From Siphonobacter curvatus (GTDB taxonomy: Bacteria; Bacteroidota; Bacteroidia; Cytophagales; Spirosomataceae): DNA of 64,000 bases. The DNA is taken from contig NZ_PTRA01000001.1 of assembly GCF_002943425.1 (NCBI RefSeq), positions 558,001 through 622,000 of the forward strand. The letters are read 5' to 3'. A model generated the notes under the pieces. It was given only the letters and a program-made list of their open reading frames with translations. It ran no database searches and was not told where the DNA came from. Below are positions 1 through 8,974 of this stretch, piece after piece; the first letter of the stretch is position 1; every line of letters begins with the position of its first letter. Made by a program: the position numbers and the translations under genes.

Positions 1-50
1 GTTATAAAAGGAAAGCCCGTCAAGTGATTGACGGGCTTTCCTTTTATAAC
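1..50. terminator. Bidirectional intrinsic terminator, perfect 23-bp stem
   Basis: Bases 1-23 and 28-50 are exact reverse complements around the loop gtga. The stem has a GC-rich core (gcccgtc) flanked by A/T runs, so it can end transcription from either side. It lies just downstream of the minus-strand glycosyltransferase gene that stops at 78. Confidence 0.85.
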
Positions 51-77
51 AGTAAATCTGGTCAGTAACCGGATGAA

Positions 78-818
78 TTAATCAAGAATTTTCCACTTCC
101 CCAGACCCCATTTCGACAGGCGATACAAAAGGGATGTTCGTAGTACGCCCAGTCCGTACTTGGAACTGCGAAGGAAGTTGATGGAAGAAGCTTCGTCAAA
201 ATACTTGGTCGGGCAGGTTACTTCCGCAATTTCAAAGCCCTTCCAGAAAATCTGGGCAATCATTTCGTTATCGAACACAAAGTCGTCATCGCACTTGTCG
301 AAAGGGACTTTTTCCAGTACTTCCCGCGAGAAGGCCCGGTAGCCCGTATGGTATTCGGATAATTTCTCGTTCAGTAACACATTTTGTACAAAGGTCAGAA
401 AGCGATTGGCAATGTATTTGTACATGGGCATTCCACCTTTCAACGCTCCTTTCCCCAGGATACGCGAGCCAAATACAACCGGATACAAATCATTTCCGAT
501 GATGGAGATCATGGCCGTTAGCAGCAAAGGCGTGTACTGGTAATCCGGGTGCAGCATGATCACAATATCACCACCCAGTTCCAGAGCCTTTTTGTAACAC
601 GTTTTCTGGTTTCCTCCGTATCCTTTATTAATGTCGTGGCGAATGACGTGCTGAATGCCCAGGGCTCGAGCGACTTCTACGGTGTTATCCGGACTATGAT
701 CGTCAACGAGTACCACTTCATCCACCAAATCAAAAGGGATTTCCCGGTACGTTCGTTCTACCGTAAGAGCGGCCCGGTACGCGGGCATAACCACAACGAC
801 TTTTTTATTATTGTACAT
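78..818 (-). CDS. Family 2 glycosyltransferase (polyprenyl-phosphate sugar synthase-like)
   Basis: A 246-residue GT-A fold glycosyltransferase. The N-terminal strand VVVVMPAY (residues 7-14) and the DDHSPD motif (39-44) form the nucleotide-sugar site. NKGYGGNQK (64-72) and HPDYQ (90-94) follow, at the place where GT2 enzymes have their metal-binding acidic motif. No membrane segment is obvious, so it should be a cytosolic or peripheral enzyme that moves a sugar from an NDP-sugar or GDP-sugar to a lipid carrier or glycan. The length fits DPM1/polyprenol-phosphate mannosyltransferase-like members without a C-terminal membrane domain. The donor and acceptor cannot be told from the sequence. It is a single gene, with a strong terminator downstream and a 289-bp gap to the divergent helicase gene. 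Confidence 0.88.
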   Translation of the reverse strand: MYNNKKVVVVMPAYRAALTVERTYREIPFDLVDEVVLVDDHSPDNTVEVARALGIQHVIRHDINKGYGGNQKTCYKKALELGGDIVIMLHPDYQYTPLLLTAMISIIGNDLYPVVFGSRILGKGALKGGMPMYKYIANRFLTFVQNVLLNEKLSEYHTGYRAFSREVLEKVPFDKCDDDFVFDNEMIAQIFWKGFEIAEVTCPTKYFDEASSINFLRSSKYGLGVLRTSLLYRLSKWGLGKWKILD

Positions 819-1107
819 AGATAGTAATGATCCACACCTCGCCCTGGTTAGTCAAACTTGGCACGGGTAAACAAGAGGAGTTTGCAGGGGAATTGAAATA
901 AACCTCAAATTTACGTCTACCCGTTGGTATTATTGGTATAAGCAACTAATTCCTCCGAAGAAACCCATCGTTACTTTCTACAAAAAGATCAGATGGGAGC
1001 CTGAGTGAAGTAAGGATTAGCCTAACGAAAGCCAGCAAAGCAAACAGGTTGACGCGTTTTAACGTAGATTGTCAGAGATTCGCTCGCCCGCAGGCGGCGT
1101 CCTTATT
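819..1107. other. Divergent intergenic region
   Basis: This 289-bp gap separates the minus-strand glycosyltransferase from the plus-strand helicase. It should carry both promoters. No gene, repeat or clear operator was seen. Confidence 0.6.
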
Positions 1108-4100
1108 ATGAAGAAGTTTAATAAATCAAGCATTCGGGTGTTTCAGCGAAGACTGGCCAATCTGAGTCCCCGAAACCGATCACTTTTGCTCCTAAACTTA
1201 CCGCAGGAACAGTTTCTGGATGTGCATGACCTGGACTTTCTATCCGGTACCTCTTCGTTTGACGTCATTACGGCCTGCATTGCGGGTAAAAGCAACGTAC
1301 TACTCTGCGATGTACTCGATGCCCGGTACGAAAAGGTCAATGAAGTTTCCAAACGCCTCCGACGTATGGCCCGCACCGCCGCCTTTATTGAGGCCGAACG
1401 GGGTACTGAAGACTTATACTTGGGCTGGCCGCTGGTGCAGGGAAAGTTCTCGGACGGTACGGTGGTGCGGGCTCCCTTGCTGTTCTGGCCTGTCAATCTA
1501 CGGGTAACCCCACAAAATCGCTGGGTACTTGATCGCCGGGATGAACCGCTTTCGCTGAATCGATCGCTGGTCATGGCCTACGCTCATTTCAATGGGCTGC
1601 GGCTGTCGGAAGAGTTGTATGAAAAAAATTTCGAAGACTTTCCAAAGGATGCTCTGGCCTTTCGGACGGCTCTGTACGAATGGCTGAAAGAAACGCCCCT
1701 GACGCTCAACTATAATTCTGACCTGTTCGAAAATCAGCTTCAATTTTTTCCAAAACTTTTAAAAAGCGACCTTGAACGTACCGAACGCAATGGCGAGCTT
1801 CAGCTATTGCCGCACGCCATACTGGGCATTTTTCCCCAGGCCGGTTCGTATCTGGTCCGGGATTACGAAGCCCTGTTGGCGGACGAAACAAAAGAGTATT
1901 CTTCTGTGGAATCAGTCCCTATCCAATACCAGAAATTACGGGAAGCGGATATGCTGACCCCATTTTTGCTGGATGCTTCGCAGGAAGCGGCTTTCCGGCG
2001 AATTAAAAAAGGCGAATCATTGGTGATTCAGGGGCCACCGGGAACGGGGAAATCCCAGTTAATCTGTAATCTCATTGCCGACTTCACGGCTCAGGGAAAA
2101 CGGGTGTTGGTTGTGAGTCAGAAACGGGCGGCGTTGGATACCGTTTACGAGCGGCTTTCGCTGGCGGGCTGGCAGCCTTTCGTAGCAAACCTGCACGATT
2201 TTCAGCACGATCGGAAAAACTTATACGATCAGATTGCCGGACAGATTGATCGAATCGATGAGTACCGACGCCTGAATACCAGTCTGGATGCGATCTTACT
2301 CGAACGGGAGTTTACACAAAATGCCCACCAGATTGACCGGATTCAGCAGGAGTTACAGGATTTCAAAACCGCACTGTTTGATACCCGTGTTTGTGGGCTT
2401 TCTGCGAAAGAACTGTATTTGACTTCCCATCTGCAGGAAGATCATTTTGATTTGGGTGAGTGGTACCAATCCTTTCACTTTGATACCTACGCCGAGACGC
2501 TACGGCGGTTTAAACGCTACGAGTTGTATGCGACCCGTTCAGGAACCGATCATCCCTGGGCGGACCGGGTGAATTTTAGTGGGTTAAGTTTTCAGGCAGT
2601 ACCGCAAATACGAGCCCTGATCCAAGAAGTACCGACGCAGATCCAAGAGTTTAATCACCAATGGGAACAACTGATTGGAAGAAAACTAGGCTGGACGGAG
2701 ATGCGTAGCCTTCCGGTTGAAGCTTTGCAGACCATTCAGCGTCAACTTACTCCGGAATTAGAATCCTGGCTACAGAAAGTACACCGTCAGCAAATTCCCG
2801 ATTGGGAAAGCTGGCCCGAACGACGGGCCCTCGAACGAATTGAACAAGCTAGCTTGCTTCACACGACGCGGAGAAGTTCAGAATTGCTCGAATTCCGTAC
2901 TCGCCTGGAAACGGCTCTGCACGCCCGGAACTCACTAGTGAAGTGGTTGTTTTTTAAAGATAAAGAGTTTATCCGGGCTGAGGCCGAACAGCAGGGACTG
3001 TCGTTGGAACTGTCGGATTTACAGCAATTAAAGGCCCGACTGGATCGCCGGATCGAAGCCGAGCAACACCTGAAAAGATGGGCAGAGCAAGCGGAGGTGA
3101 CGGTACTTGCGGAAGATTGGTCGGTTTCCCGGGAACGCTGGAACGAAGTGGGTAAGCAACTGAAACAAGCCAGTGAATTATATCAACAGATTCGACAAGA
3201 GCCTTCCTTACTAAAAGAACTGCATTTTGAAGGGTTACGGCCCTTTCGCAATCAACTGGAAACGGCTTTGCAACTAGCGGCTCAATTCCAGAAGGCGTAT
3301 CAGTCCTGGCGAGTGTACCTGACCGACAGTCAAATCGAACAGCTGACTCAACAACCCGAGACTGCCGTTCCCGTTTTAACGACGAGCCTTACGGACGATT
3401 TTGAATGGCTGCACGAGTGGGATACGCTTAGAAATCAGCTTAGTACCGCCGAACGGGAGATACTTCAGCGGTATGAGGGGCAAACGCTCGTAGCCGCTTT
3501 CGATAATTCATTACGACTAGCCTGGCTCGATCACCTCGAAGTACAGCATCCCATTTTGCGAAGCGTATCGGGGCTGGGCATGAGCCAACGGGAAGAGGAA
3601 TTACGGGCAGCCGTCATTCGGAAACAGGAGCTGGCCAGGGAGATTGGCCGAATGCGATTGCGGGAACAAACCTACGAGTCGCTCGAAACCAATCGACTGG
3701 GAAATACCATTACGTATCGTGACTTACATCACCAGGTAACCAAGAAGCGGCTGATTTGGCCCGTGCGACAGGTACTGGCTACGTTTGCGGAAGAGATTTT
3801 TTCGTTGGTACCTTGCTGGTTGGCCTCGCCCGAAACGGTATCGGCCGTCTTCCCTTTTCAACGCGGTACTAAACCTTTGTTCGATCTGGTCATTTTTGAT
3901 GAAGCCTCCCAATGTTTTGCTGAGCTGGGCTTGCCGGCCATGTTTCGGGGTGAACAGGTTGTCATTGCGGGTGATAGCCAGCAACTCCAACCTTCGGACT
4001 TGTACCGTGTTCGGTTTGAAGAAGAAACGGAAGATGTACCTGAACTGGAAGTCAGTAGCTTGTTGGAACTGATGGCCCGTGATTTGCCCCAAGTAGTCCT

Positions 4101-4980
4101 GCAGGGGCATTATCGTAGCCGATCGCTGGATTTGATTGATTTTTCTAACCAGCATTTTTACCAGAATCGCCTGAAGTTACTTCCGGATTTCCAAGAAATG
4201 AACCGCCGCGAAGGAGCTATCCGATATTGGAAAGTAGAAGGCGAATGGAAAAATCAGAGTAACCTCGTTGAGGCCGAAGCCATTCGCTCCCTAGTGGAAG
4301 ACTTAACACGACAAGAACCCGAACGGTCCATCGGCATTGTAACCTTCAATGCTCCTCAACAACGCCTGCTGGAAGATACGCTTGAGGGCCTTTCTCCCAA
4401 GCCCGATTCATTATTCATTAAAAACCTGGAAAATGTACAGGGAGATGAACGGGATATTATTATTTTTTCTATCGGCTATGCTCCTGATGAGCGGGGTAGA
4501 GTTGCTCTACAATTCGGTTCACTCAATCAGGCGGGGGGCGAGAATCGGCTGAATGTAGCCATCACGCGGGCTCGCGAACGCATTTATGTGGTGACGAGCC
4601 TCTGGCCGGAACAATTACACGTGGAAGAGACCGTAAATGCCGGACCTAAACTGCTGAAACAATACCTGAACTTTGCCCGCCAGGTGTCACAGGGTGCGTA
4701 TAAACCGAAACCGCTCAATACGGCAGAGCTACAGTCCAATCAATTACTGAAAGATCAACTGCAAAAACAGCAACCCCAGTGGAAGAACGAATTGCCCTTT
4801 GCCGATCTGGTCGAGAAAGAACAAGAATACTATAAACGGCTGATTTTGACCGACGATGATGTATATTATCAAAGTTTGAGTGCGAAGGAAGCTCACGCAT
4901 ATTTCCCCCTGAGTCTGGAACGGAAAGGGTGGCTGTATCAACGCATCTGGAGCCGGGAGTGGTGGAAAAGGCAGGGTTAA
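1108..4980 (+). CDS. Large Upf1-like superfamily 1 helicase with DUF4011-like N-terminus
   Basis: About 1290 residues from the ATG at 1108; an upstream in-frame TTG at 1069 would add 13 residues of poor character. The start resembles DUF4011 (LSPRNRSLLLLN). SF1B motifs follow: Walker A GPPGTGKSQ (residues 309-317), then a long insertion of about 550 residues rich in helix-forming and charged residues, then DEASQ (from 931), GDSQQLQPSD, HYRSRS, NVQGDERD and NVAITRARER (from 1149). Such proteins are nucleic-acid-dependent ATPases; some relatives carry a C-terminal restriction-like nuclease domain and occur in defence loci. Here the last 40 residues (ERKGWLYQRIWSREWW near the end) resemble the tail of that nuclease domain, but the usual ExD acidic motif reads TDDD. 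No methylase or other defence gene is adjacent. The substrate and biological role are unknown. Confidence 0.85.
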   Translation: MKKFNKSSIRVFQRRLANLSPRNRSLLLLNLPQEQFLDVHDLDFLSGTSSFDVITACIAGKSNVLLCDVLDARYEKVNEVSKRLRRMARTAAFIEAERGTEDLYLGWPLVQGKFSDGTVVRAPLLFWPVNLRVTPQNRWVLDRRDEPLSLNRSLVMAYAHFNGLRLSEELYEKNFEDFPKDALAFRTALYEWLKETPLTLNYNSDLFENQLQFFPKLLKSDLERTERNGELQLLPHAILGIFPQAGSYLVRDYEALLADETKEYSSVESVPIQYQKLREADMLTPFLLDASQEAAFRRIKKGESLVIQGPPGTGKSQLICNLIADFTAQGKRVLVVSQKRAALDTVYERLSLAGWQPFVANLHDFQHDRKNLYDQIAGQIDRIDEYRRLNTSLDAILLEREFTQNAHQIDRIQQELQDFKTALFDTRVCGLSAKELYLTSHLQEDHFDLGEWYQSFHFDTYAETLRRFKRYELYATRSGTDHPWADRVNFSGLSFQAVPQIRALIQEVPTQIQEFNHQWEQLIGRKLGWTEMRSLPVEALQTIQRQLTPELESWLQKVHRQQIPDWESWPERRALERIEQASLLHTTRRSSELLEFRTRLETALHARNSLVKWLFFKDKEFIRAEAEQQGLSLELSDLQQLKARLDRRIEAEQHLKRWAEQAEVTVLAEDWSVSRERWNEVGKQLKQASELYQQIRQEPSLLKELHFEGLRPFRNQLETALQLAAQFQKAYQSWRVYLTDSQIEQLTQQPETAVPVLTTSLTDDFEWLHEWDTLRNQLSTAEREILQRYEGQTLVAAFDNSLRLAWLDHLEVQHPILRSVSGLGMSQREEELRAAVIRKQELAREIGRMRLREQTYESLETNRLGNTITYRDLHHQVTKKRLIWPVRQVLATFAEEIFSLVPCWLASPETVSAVFPFQRGTKPLFDLVIFDEASQCFAELGLPAMFRGEQVVIAGDSQQLQPSDLYRVRFEEETEDVPELEVSSLLELMARDLPQVVLQGHYRSRSLDLIDFSNQHFYQNRLKLLPDFQEMNRREGAIRYWKVEGEWKNQSNLVEAEAIRSLVEDLTRQEPERSIGIVTFNAPQQRLLEDTLEGLSPKPDSLFIKNLENVQGDERDIIIFSIGYAPDERGRVALQFGSLNQAGGENRLNVAITRARERIYVVTSLWPEQLHVEETVNAGPKLLKQYLNFARQVSQGAYKPKPLNTAELQSNQLLKDQLQKQQPQWKNELPFADLVEKEQEYYKRLILTDDDVYYQSLSAKEAHAYFPLSLERKGWLYQRIWSREWWKRQG

Positions 4981-4984
4981 GCCA

Positions 4985-5019
4985 CAAAAAAACCGTCTTC
5001 AAAGAAGACGGTTTTTTTG
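4985..5019. terminator. Convergent bidirectional terminator
   Basis: The stem caaaaaaaccgtcttc / gaagacggtttttttg closes on loop aaa, with a T-run on each strand. It separates the plus-strand helicase (stop at 4980) from the minus-strand nuoC (stop at 5033) and can serve both. Confidence 0.9.
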
Positions 5020-5032
5020 TGGGCCCAGAAGA

Positions 5033-5575
5033 CTAGGATAAATCCGTATTCTGAGCCATGCCTTCGGCATTAACGCCGTACTTTACTTCAATGCCATGGT
5101 ACAGCTCCTGTTCTGAATAATCTTTCCGGAGCGGATGCCCTTCCCAATCTTCGGGGAGCAGAATCCGGCGTAAGTCCGCGTGGCCGTGAAAGTACACGCC
5201 CATCAAATCATAGGCTTCACGTTCGTGCCAATCCGCTGTTCGCCAGATTCGGCTCACGCTGGGTACTTCGGGCAGCGTTTCATCCTGCGTCTGTCGGGAT
5301 ACTTTTACTTTCAGACACAGCGAATGTTCGTAAGGAATCGAAAACAAATTGTAGGCTACTTCCAGCGTATCCGCTGAGGGGCCGTTGTCAAGAGCGGTCA
5401 GGCAGGAAAGTGAATCGAAATACGTTCGTTCATCATTCCGCAGGAAATCACAAATGGGTACAAGAAACTCTTTAGCGATCGTCAAATTCGGCATTAATCC
5501 CAACTCTTCTTCGGCTACCAAAGCTTCCATACCGAATTCCTGAGTCAACAGGGATTTAAGTTCGGAGAAAGTCAT
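5033..5575 (-). CDS. nuoC: NADH-quinone oxidoreductase subunit C, second copy
   Basis: A 180-residue member of the 30-kDa complex I subunit family, part of the peripheral arm that joins NuoD near the quinone site. The family signature is clear: [14 protein letters not shown] followed by [19 protein letters not shown]. It overlaps nuoB by 4 bp (5572-5575), so translation is probably coupled. It differs strongly from the other NuoC at 37894-38394 outside the signature. It is the last gene of a four-gene operon that ends at the terminator at 4985-5019. No nuoD follows, so partners must come from elsewhere. Confidence 0.93.
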   Translation of the reverse strand: MTFSELKSLLTQEFGMEALVAEEELGLMPNLTIAKEFLVPICDFLRNDERTYFDSLSCLTALDNGPSADTLEVAYNLFSIPYEHSLCLKVKVSRQTQDETLPEVPSVSRIWRTADWHEREAYDLMGVYFHGHADLRRILLPEDWEGHPLRKDYSEQELYHGIEVKYGVNAEGMAQNTDLS

Positions 5576-6114
5576 GCGAATGTTGGTTGTTCAAATTTTT
5601 CAAGCAAACTCAAAGCAGCTGTAGGTTCCTGTACACTTTCATGACGGATTTTATCCTGCAGCTTCATGATGGCCCCAATTAATGCTTCGGGGCGGGGTGG
5701 GCAACCCGGTACGTACACATCCACCGGAATAATCCGATCTACCCCTTTCACAACGTGATAGCCATGCTCCCAGTACGGGCCGCCACAGTTTGAGCAGCTT
5801 CCCATGGAGATCACATAACGAGGTTCAGCCATTTGTTCGTATAAGCGGCGAATCCGGTCGGCCATTTTAAACGTAACGGTTCCGGCTACAATCATCACAT
5901 CCGACTGGCGGGGCGAGGGCCGGGGAAAGATGCCAAAACGCTCCAGATCATAGCTGGAAGCGAAGGTCTGCATCATCTCAATGGCACAGCAGGCCAGTCC
6001 AAAGCCCATGGGCCAGAGGGAGTTCAGACGAGCCCAATTGAGCAGATCCTCAGCGGTGGTCAGTACCACGCCGCCCTCTCCGGTTTTGAACCGACTATCG
6101 AGAAAACTCTTCAT
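5572..6114 (-). CDS. nuoB: NADH-quinone oxidoreductase subunit B, second copy
   Basis: A 180-residue 20-kDa (PSST) subunit that carries cluster N2 and passes electrons to quinone. The cluster ligands are visible: ACCAIE gives the paired cysteines, GSCSNCGGP a third, and PGCPPRPE the fourth. The segment [13 protein letters not shown] differs from [13 protein letters not shown] in the operon copy at 38427-38984, so the two NuoB proteins belong to different types rather than being a recent duplication. It overlaps nuoA by 4 bp (6111-6114) and nuoC by 4 bp. Confidence 0.94.
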   Translation of the reverse strand: MKSFLDSRFKTGEGGVVLTTAEDLLNWARLNSLWPMGFGLACCAIEMMQTFASSYDLERFGIFPRPSPRQSDVMIVAGTVTFKMADRIRRLYEQMAEPRYVISMGSCSNCGGPYWEHGYHVVKGVDRIIPVDVYVPGCPPRPEALIGAIMKLQDKIRHESVQEPTAALSLLEKFEQPTFA

Positions 6115-6575
6115 TGATATTTCTTATTTACTTTTCCGTACAGGTCCGTCGGAACCTTGGAAGGTATGTGCGTAACCTTAGCCTGGGGGCGTACCCAGTC
6201 AAGATGTCCTTTTCGCCAGGCATAGGCTAAGCCTAAAGCCAGAATGCCGATGAAGAGGAACATCTCCAGTAAAGCAAACATTCCCCAGCGGCCATTCGTT
6301 TCCTGGATTAAAGATTCTTGTCCAAAAACCGTAGCCCAGGGAAATAGGAAGACGAGTTCTACGTCGAAAAGTAAAAAGATCAGGGCAATACTGTAGAAAC
6401 GAATGTTAAACTGCACGTTGGCATTACCTACGGGTTCTTCGCCGGATTCGTACGTGCTGAGCTTTTCTTCGTTGGGCCGGGCCGGACGAATCAAGCGGGC
6501 AATGGCCAGCATTACGGCCAGAAACAGAATGCCTGCAATCAAGAAAAGCAGTATGGAGCCGAAATCAGAAATCAT
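6111..6575 (-). CDS. nuoA: NADH-quinone oxidoreductase subunit A, second copy
   Basis: A 154-residue small membrane subunit of complex I with three predicted transmembrane helices. The conserved loop [20 protein letters not shown] and the following [12 protein letters not shown] are typical of NuoA/ND3. Compared with the operon NuoA (131 residues), it has a longer charged C-terminal tail after the last helix. The start codon sits inside the end of the upstream lipoprotein gene (4-bp overlap at 6572-6575). Confidence 0.92.
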   Translation of the reverse strand: MISDFGSILLFLIAGILFLAVMLAIARLIRPARPNEEKLSTYESGEEPVGNANVQFNIRFYSIALIFLLFDVELVFLFPWATVFGQESLIQETNGRWGMFALLEMFLFIGILALGLAYAWRKGHLDWVRPQAKVTHIPSKVPTDLYGKVNKKYQ

Positions 6576-7006
6576 TTGCGTTTGAGTATCTTTTTGATGC
6601 GGACGTTGCGAGCCGTATCCGCTTTTGAGCTATCGGGCTGGGCTGGAGCAGACTGAGCACGGGCCTCCTTTTTACTCCGTTCGTCAATGGCCGTCAGACT
6701 ATCCACGACGCCCTGATAAATTTCCTTAAATCGGTTGGGTTGAGCAATGTAGTAACGGTAACTGGCCCGGTACGAACCGGTATCGGCACCGTATTTTTTC
6801 AGAATGTCTTTTTCCAGTACTTGAAAAGCCACCAGCGAAGAATCCTGCGAGCCTAACCGAAGCCGGGTGATGCGTTGCTCGGCCAGATGAATGTCTTTGA
6901 GAATCTGCACCATTTGCTGTTCCGGTACGAGGTGTTCCGGAGGGGAAGGAGCATTGGAACAGGCCGTAAGCCAGGCCAATAATGGGAGCAAAAGACGCGT
7001 TTTCAT
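6572..7006 (-). CDS. DUF4296 family lipoprotein
   Basis: A 144-residue protein with a lipoprotein signal: [16 protein letters not shown], with Cys16 as the predicted lipidation site. The region [21 protein letters not shown] fits the DUF4296 family, found mostly in Bacteroidota, whose role is unknown. The C-terminus is basic and low in complexity (KKEARAQ, then KKILKRK). It is first in the operon and overlaps nuoA by 4 bp. Linkage to nuoABC may reflect shared expression rather than shared function. The short gap to the divergent DUF58 gene holds promoters for both. Confidence 0.75.
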   Translation of the reverse strand: MKTRLLLPLLAWLTACSNAPSPPEHLVPEQQMVQILKDIHLAEQRITRLRLGSQDSSLVAFQVLEKDILKKYGADTGSYRASYRYYIAQPNRFKEIYQGVVDSLTAIDERSKKEARAQSAPAQPDSSKADTARNVRIKKILKRK

Positions 7007-7029
7007 GTTTTATTTTAGCAAAGTTAGGT

Positions 7030-7037
7030 AGTTTTGG
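7030..7037 (+). promoter_or_regulatory. Candidate -7 box TAGTTTTG
   Basis: The octamer matches the Bacteroidota -7 consensus TAnnTTTG and lies 68 bp upstream of the DUF58 start in a 98-bp divergent gap. No clear -33 element was found, so this is a weak call. Confidence 0.3.
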
Positions 7038-7104
7038 CAGAAGGCAGCTACAAAACCTGCGTAAACAACTGCCTTTAAGAAGGCTGCCTTAAACGGACCG
7101 TCGT

Positions 7105-7962
7105 ATGAATGATCTGCTTTCAAAACTTCGTAATTACGAAATTCGGATACGGAAAGCCGTTGATTCTCAGATGCACGGCAATTTTAAATCCGTATTTAAA
7201 GGTTCTGGACTGGAGTTCACAGACCTGCGGCAATACCAGTATGGTGACGACATTCGTCTCATTGACTGGAACGCATCTTCGAAGGGTCATGGTCTGTTTT
7301 TAAAGATATTTAAGGAAGAAAAAGAGCAGACGGTGTTTTTTATGGTGGACGTAAGTGCCTCCCAGGACATTGGTCGGGAGGATCGTTCGAAACTGGATGC
7401 CACCAAGGAAATCTGCGGTGTACTGGCCCTGTCGGCCATGCACGAAGCCAGTCACGTAGGATTGTACTGCTTTTCGGATCAGAAGGAAAAATACATTCGT
7501 CCGGCGAATAGTCTCAAGCACGGGTATCAGATGATTCTGGAGCTGTTTCGACTCAAACCCGAATCGCTCAAGACCAACTTATCCGAAGCCATTTTATTTG
7601 CCTTAAATATCCTGCGGCGGAAAAGCGTAATCATTCTCATCTCCGATTTCATTGATACAGGTTACGAACAAAACCTGAAAGCCTTGGCTAAAAAACACGA
7701 TCTGGTAGTTGTACACCTGTACGATGAACGGGAGGTAAATATGCCATCGCTAGGAATCATTCCGGTGTATGATAAAGAAAGCCGCCGTACCTTGTGGATC
7801 AATACGTCATCGTCGCAGTACCGGAAAACGACTCGTCGAGTATTTGAGGAGAATCAGCAACGATTGGAAAAGCTGTGTAAGCAGTATAAAGCCAATTATT
7901 TATCCGTCGATACGCAGGAGGATTATGTACCCAAGCTTATTAAACTGTTCCGGGTAAAATAA
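7105..7962 (+). CDS. DUF58 domain-containing protein (Bat cluster)
   Basis: A 285-residue cytoplasmic protein. DUF58 features are clear: GLEFTDLRQYQYGDDIRLIDW at about residues 35-55 (shown here as its family hallmark), followed by a von Willebrand A-like core with FMVDVSAS as the MIDAS-like strand. These proteins usually work with a MoxR AAA+ ATPase and membrane VWA proteins (Bat/aerotolerance clusters) in envelope maintenance or complex assembly. Here no moxR gene lies upstream; the neighbour is the divergent DUF4296 gene. Downstream genes on the same strand complete a Bat-like cluster. Confidence 0.88.
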   Translation: MNDLLSKLRNYEIRIRKAVDSQMHGNFKSVFKGSGLEFTDLRQYQYGDDIRLIDWNASSKGHGLFLKIFKEEKEQTVFFMVDVSASQDIGREDRSKLDATKEICGVLALSAMHEASHVGLYCFSDQKEKYIRPANSLKHGYQMILELFRLKPESLKTNLSEAILFALNILRRKSVIILISDFIDTGYEQNLKALAKKHDLVVVHLYDEREVNMPSLGIIPVYDKESRRTLWINTSSSQYRKTTRRVFEENQQRLEKLCKQYKANYLSVDTQEDYVPKLIKLFRVK

Positions 7963-8035
7963 GTCAACGAAAGAAGATTCAGTAGATCGGCGTTAAAATT
8001 TCAAGCCGTCGGTCAAACGCTTAACAAAGGAATAC

Positions 8036-8935
8036 GTGAGAAGCTGGGTTGGTACCATTGTTCTATTTCTTACCTTTTTTTCGCTTCACTCGGCATTGGC
8101 TCAGCCGAAAGGAAAGTTCTTGTCTACGGAATTTAAAGTGGGCAGTCCGGTCAAGTATGCGCTTAGCTATCGGCATAATCCAGGCGACGAAGTGTTCTTT
8201 CCAGATTCTACGCATGATTTTACGCCGTTCCGGTTCCTGAAGCGAGATTATTTTCCGACCCGTACCAATGCTGCTGGCAGTGTCGACAGTGTGGTCTATA
8301 CGCTAGTGTCTTTTGAAATCGATTCCGTGCAACCCCTGAAGCTACCGGTGTACTTGTTGCGTAAACAGGATTGTACGGCGGTCTATGCGCCGATGCAAAT
8401 GATCCGACTCCGTCGGTTGGTGGACCCGCGGGTAAAGTCCGTTATACTCAAATCCAGTACAAATCTGGTGGTACTGGATACTCAGGTAAATTACCCGCTA
8501 TTCTTTATTATCCTGCTCATGGCAGCGGTGCTGGGTGGACTCATTTACTGGTTATTTGGAGACGCGATTCAGCGTCGCTGGCGACAATTTCAGCTCTGGC
8601 GAAGACATCTGGAATTTCGGGGCTCTTTTCAGCGGTATCTGCGAGGAGCGGCCGATCCTAAACAAGGCGTAATGAATGTAGAACGGGCCGTATTTCTCTG
8701 GAAACGCTATCTGGAGCGGTTAGAAGGGAAACCCTTCACTACCTTTACTACGAAAGAGGCCGTTAGTCAATTTCCGCAGAATCCGCAACTCGAACAAGCC
8801 CTTCGTGAAACCGATGCTGTTGTGTATGGTGGGGTAGCTTCGCCCCAAACGCAGGAATCCTTGCGTATACTGCGGGATTTGGCTGGACGAACGTATCTTC
8901 GTCATCGGCAAATTATTCTAGCTAAAAACTCCTGA
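8036..8935 (+). CDS. Bat-cluster membrane protein with signal peptide (DUF4381-like position)
   Basis: A 299-residue protein starting at GTG 8036, which places a good signal peptide (ending near SALAQ, residue 23) at the N-terminus. A periplasmic domain of about 130 residues follows, then one strong transmembrane helix (FFIILLMAAVLGGLIYWLF, about residues 155-173), then a cytoplasmic helical region rich in Arg and Trp. The gene order DUF58 - this protein - BatA matches Bat clusters, in which the middle gene is often a DUF4381-like or BatD-like membrane protein. The family assignment is based on context and architecture, not a clear motif. Confidence 0.6.
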   Translation: MRSWVGTIVLFLTFFSLHSALAQPKGKFLSTEFKVGSPVKYALSYRHNPGDEVFFPDSTHDFTPFRFLKRDYFPTRTNAAGSVDSVVYTLVSFEIDSVQPLKLPVYLLRKQDCTAVYAPMQMIRLRRLVDPRVKSVILKSSTNLVVLDTQVNYPLFFIILLMAAVLGGLIYWLFGDAIQRRWRQFQLWRRHLEFRGSFQRYLRGAADPKQGVMNVERAVFLWKRYLERLEGKPFTTFTTKEAVSQFPQNPQLEQALRETDAVVYGGVASPQTQESLRILRDLAGRTYLRHRQIILAKNS

Positions 8936-8974
8936 TTTAAAAAGGGTAACTGAATTGCCTGTTTTGGCTTGATT

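Noticed and set aside
1069-1107. Upstream TTG start for the helicase
   Set aside because: The extension has no family match, while the ATG at 1108 begins a sequence that fits the DUF4011-like start.
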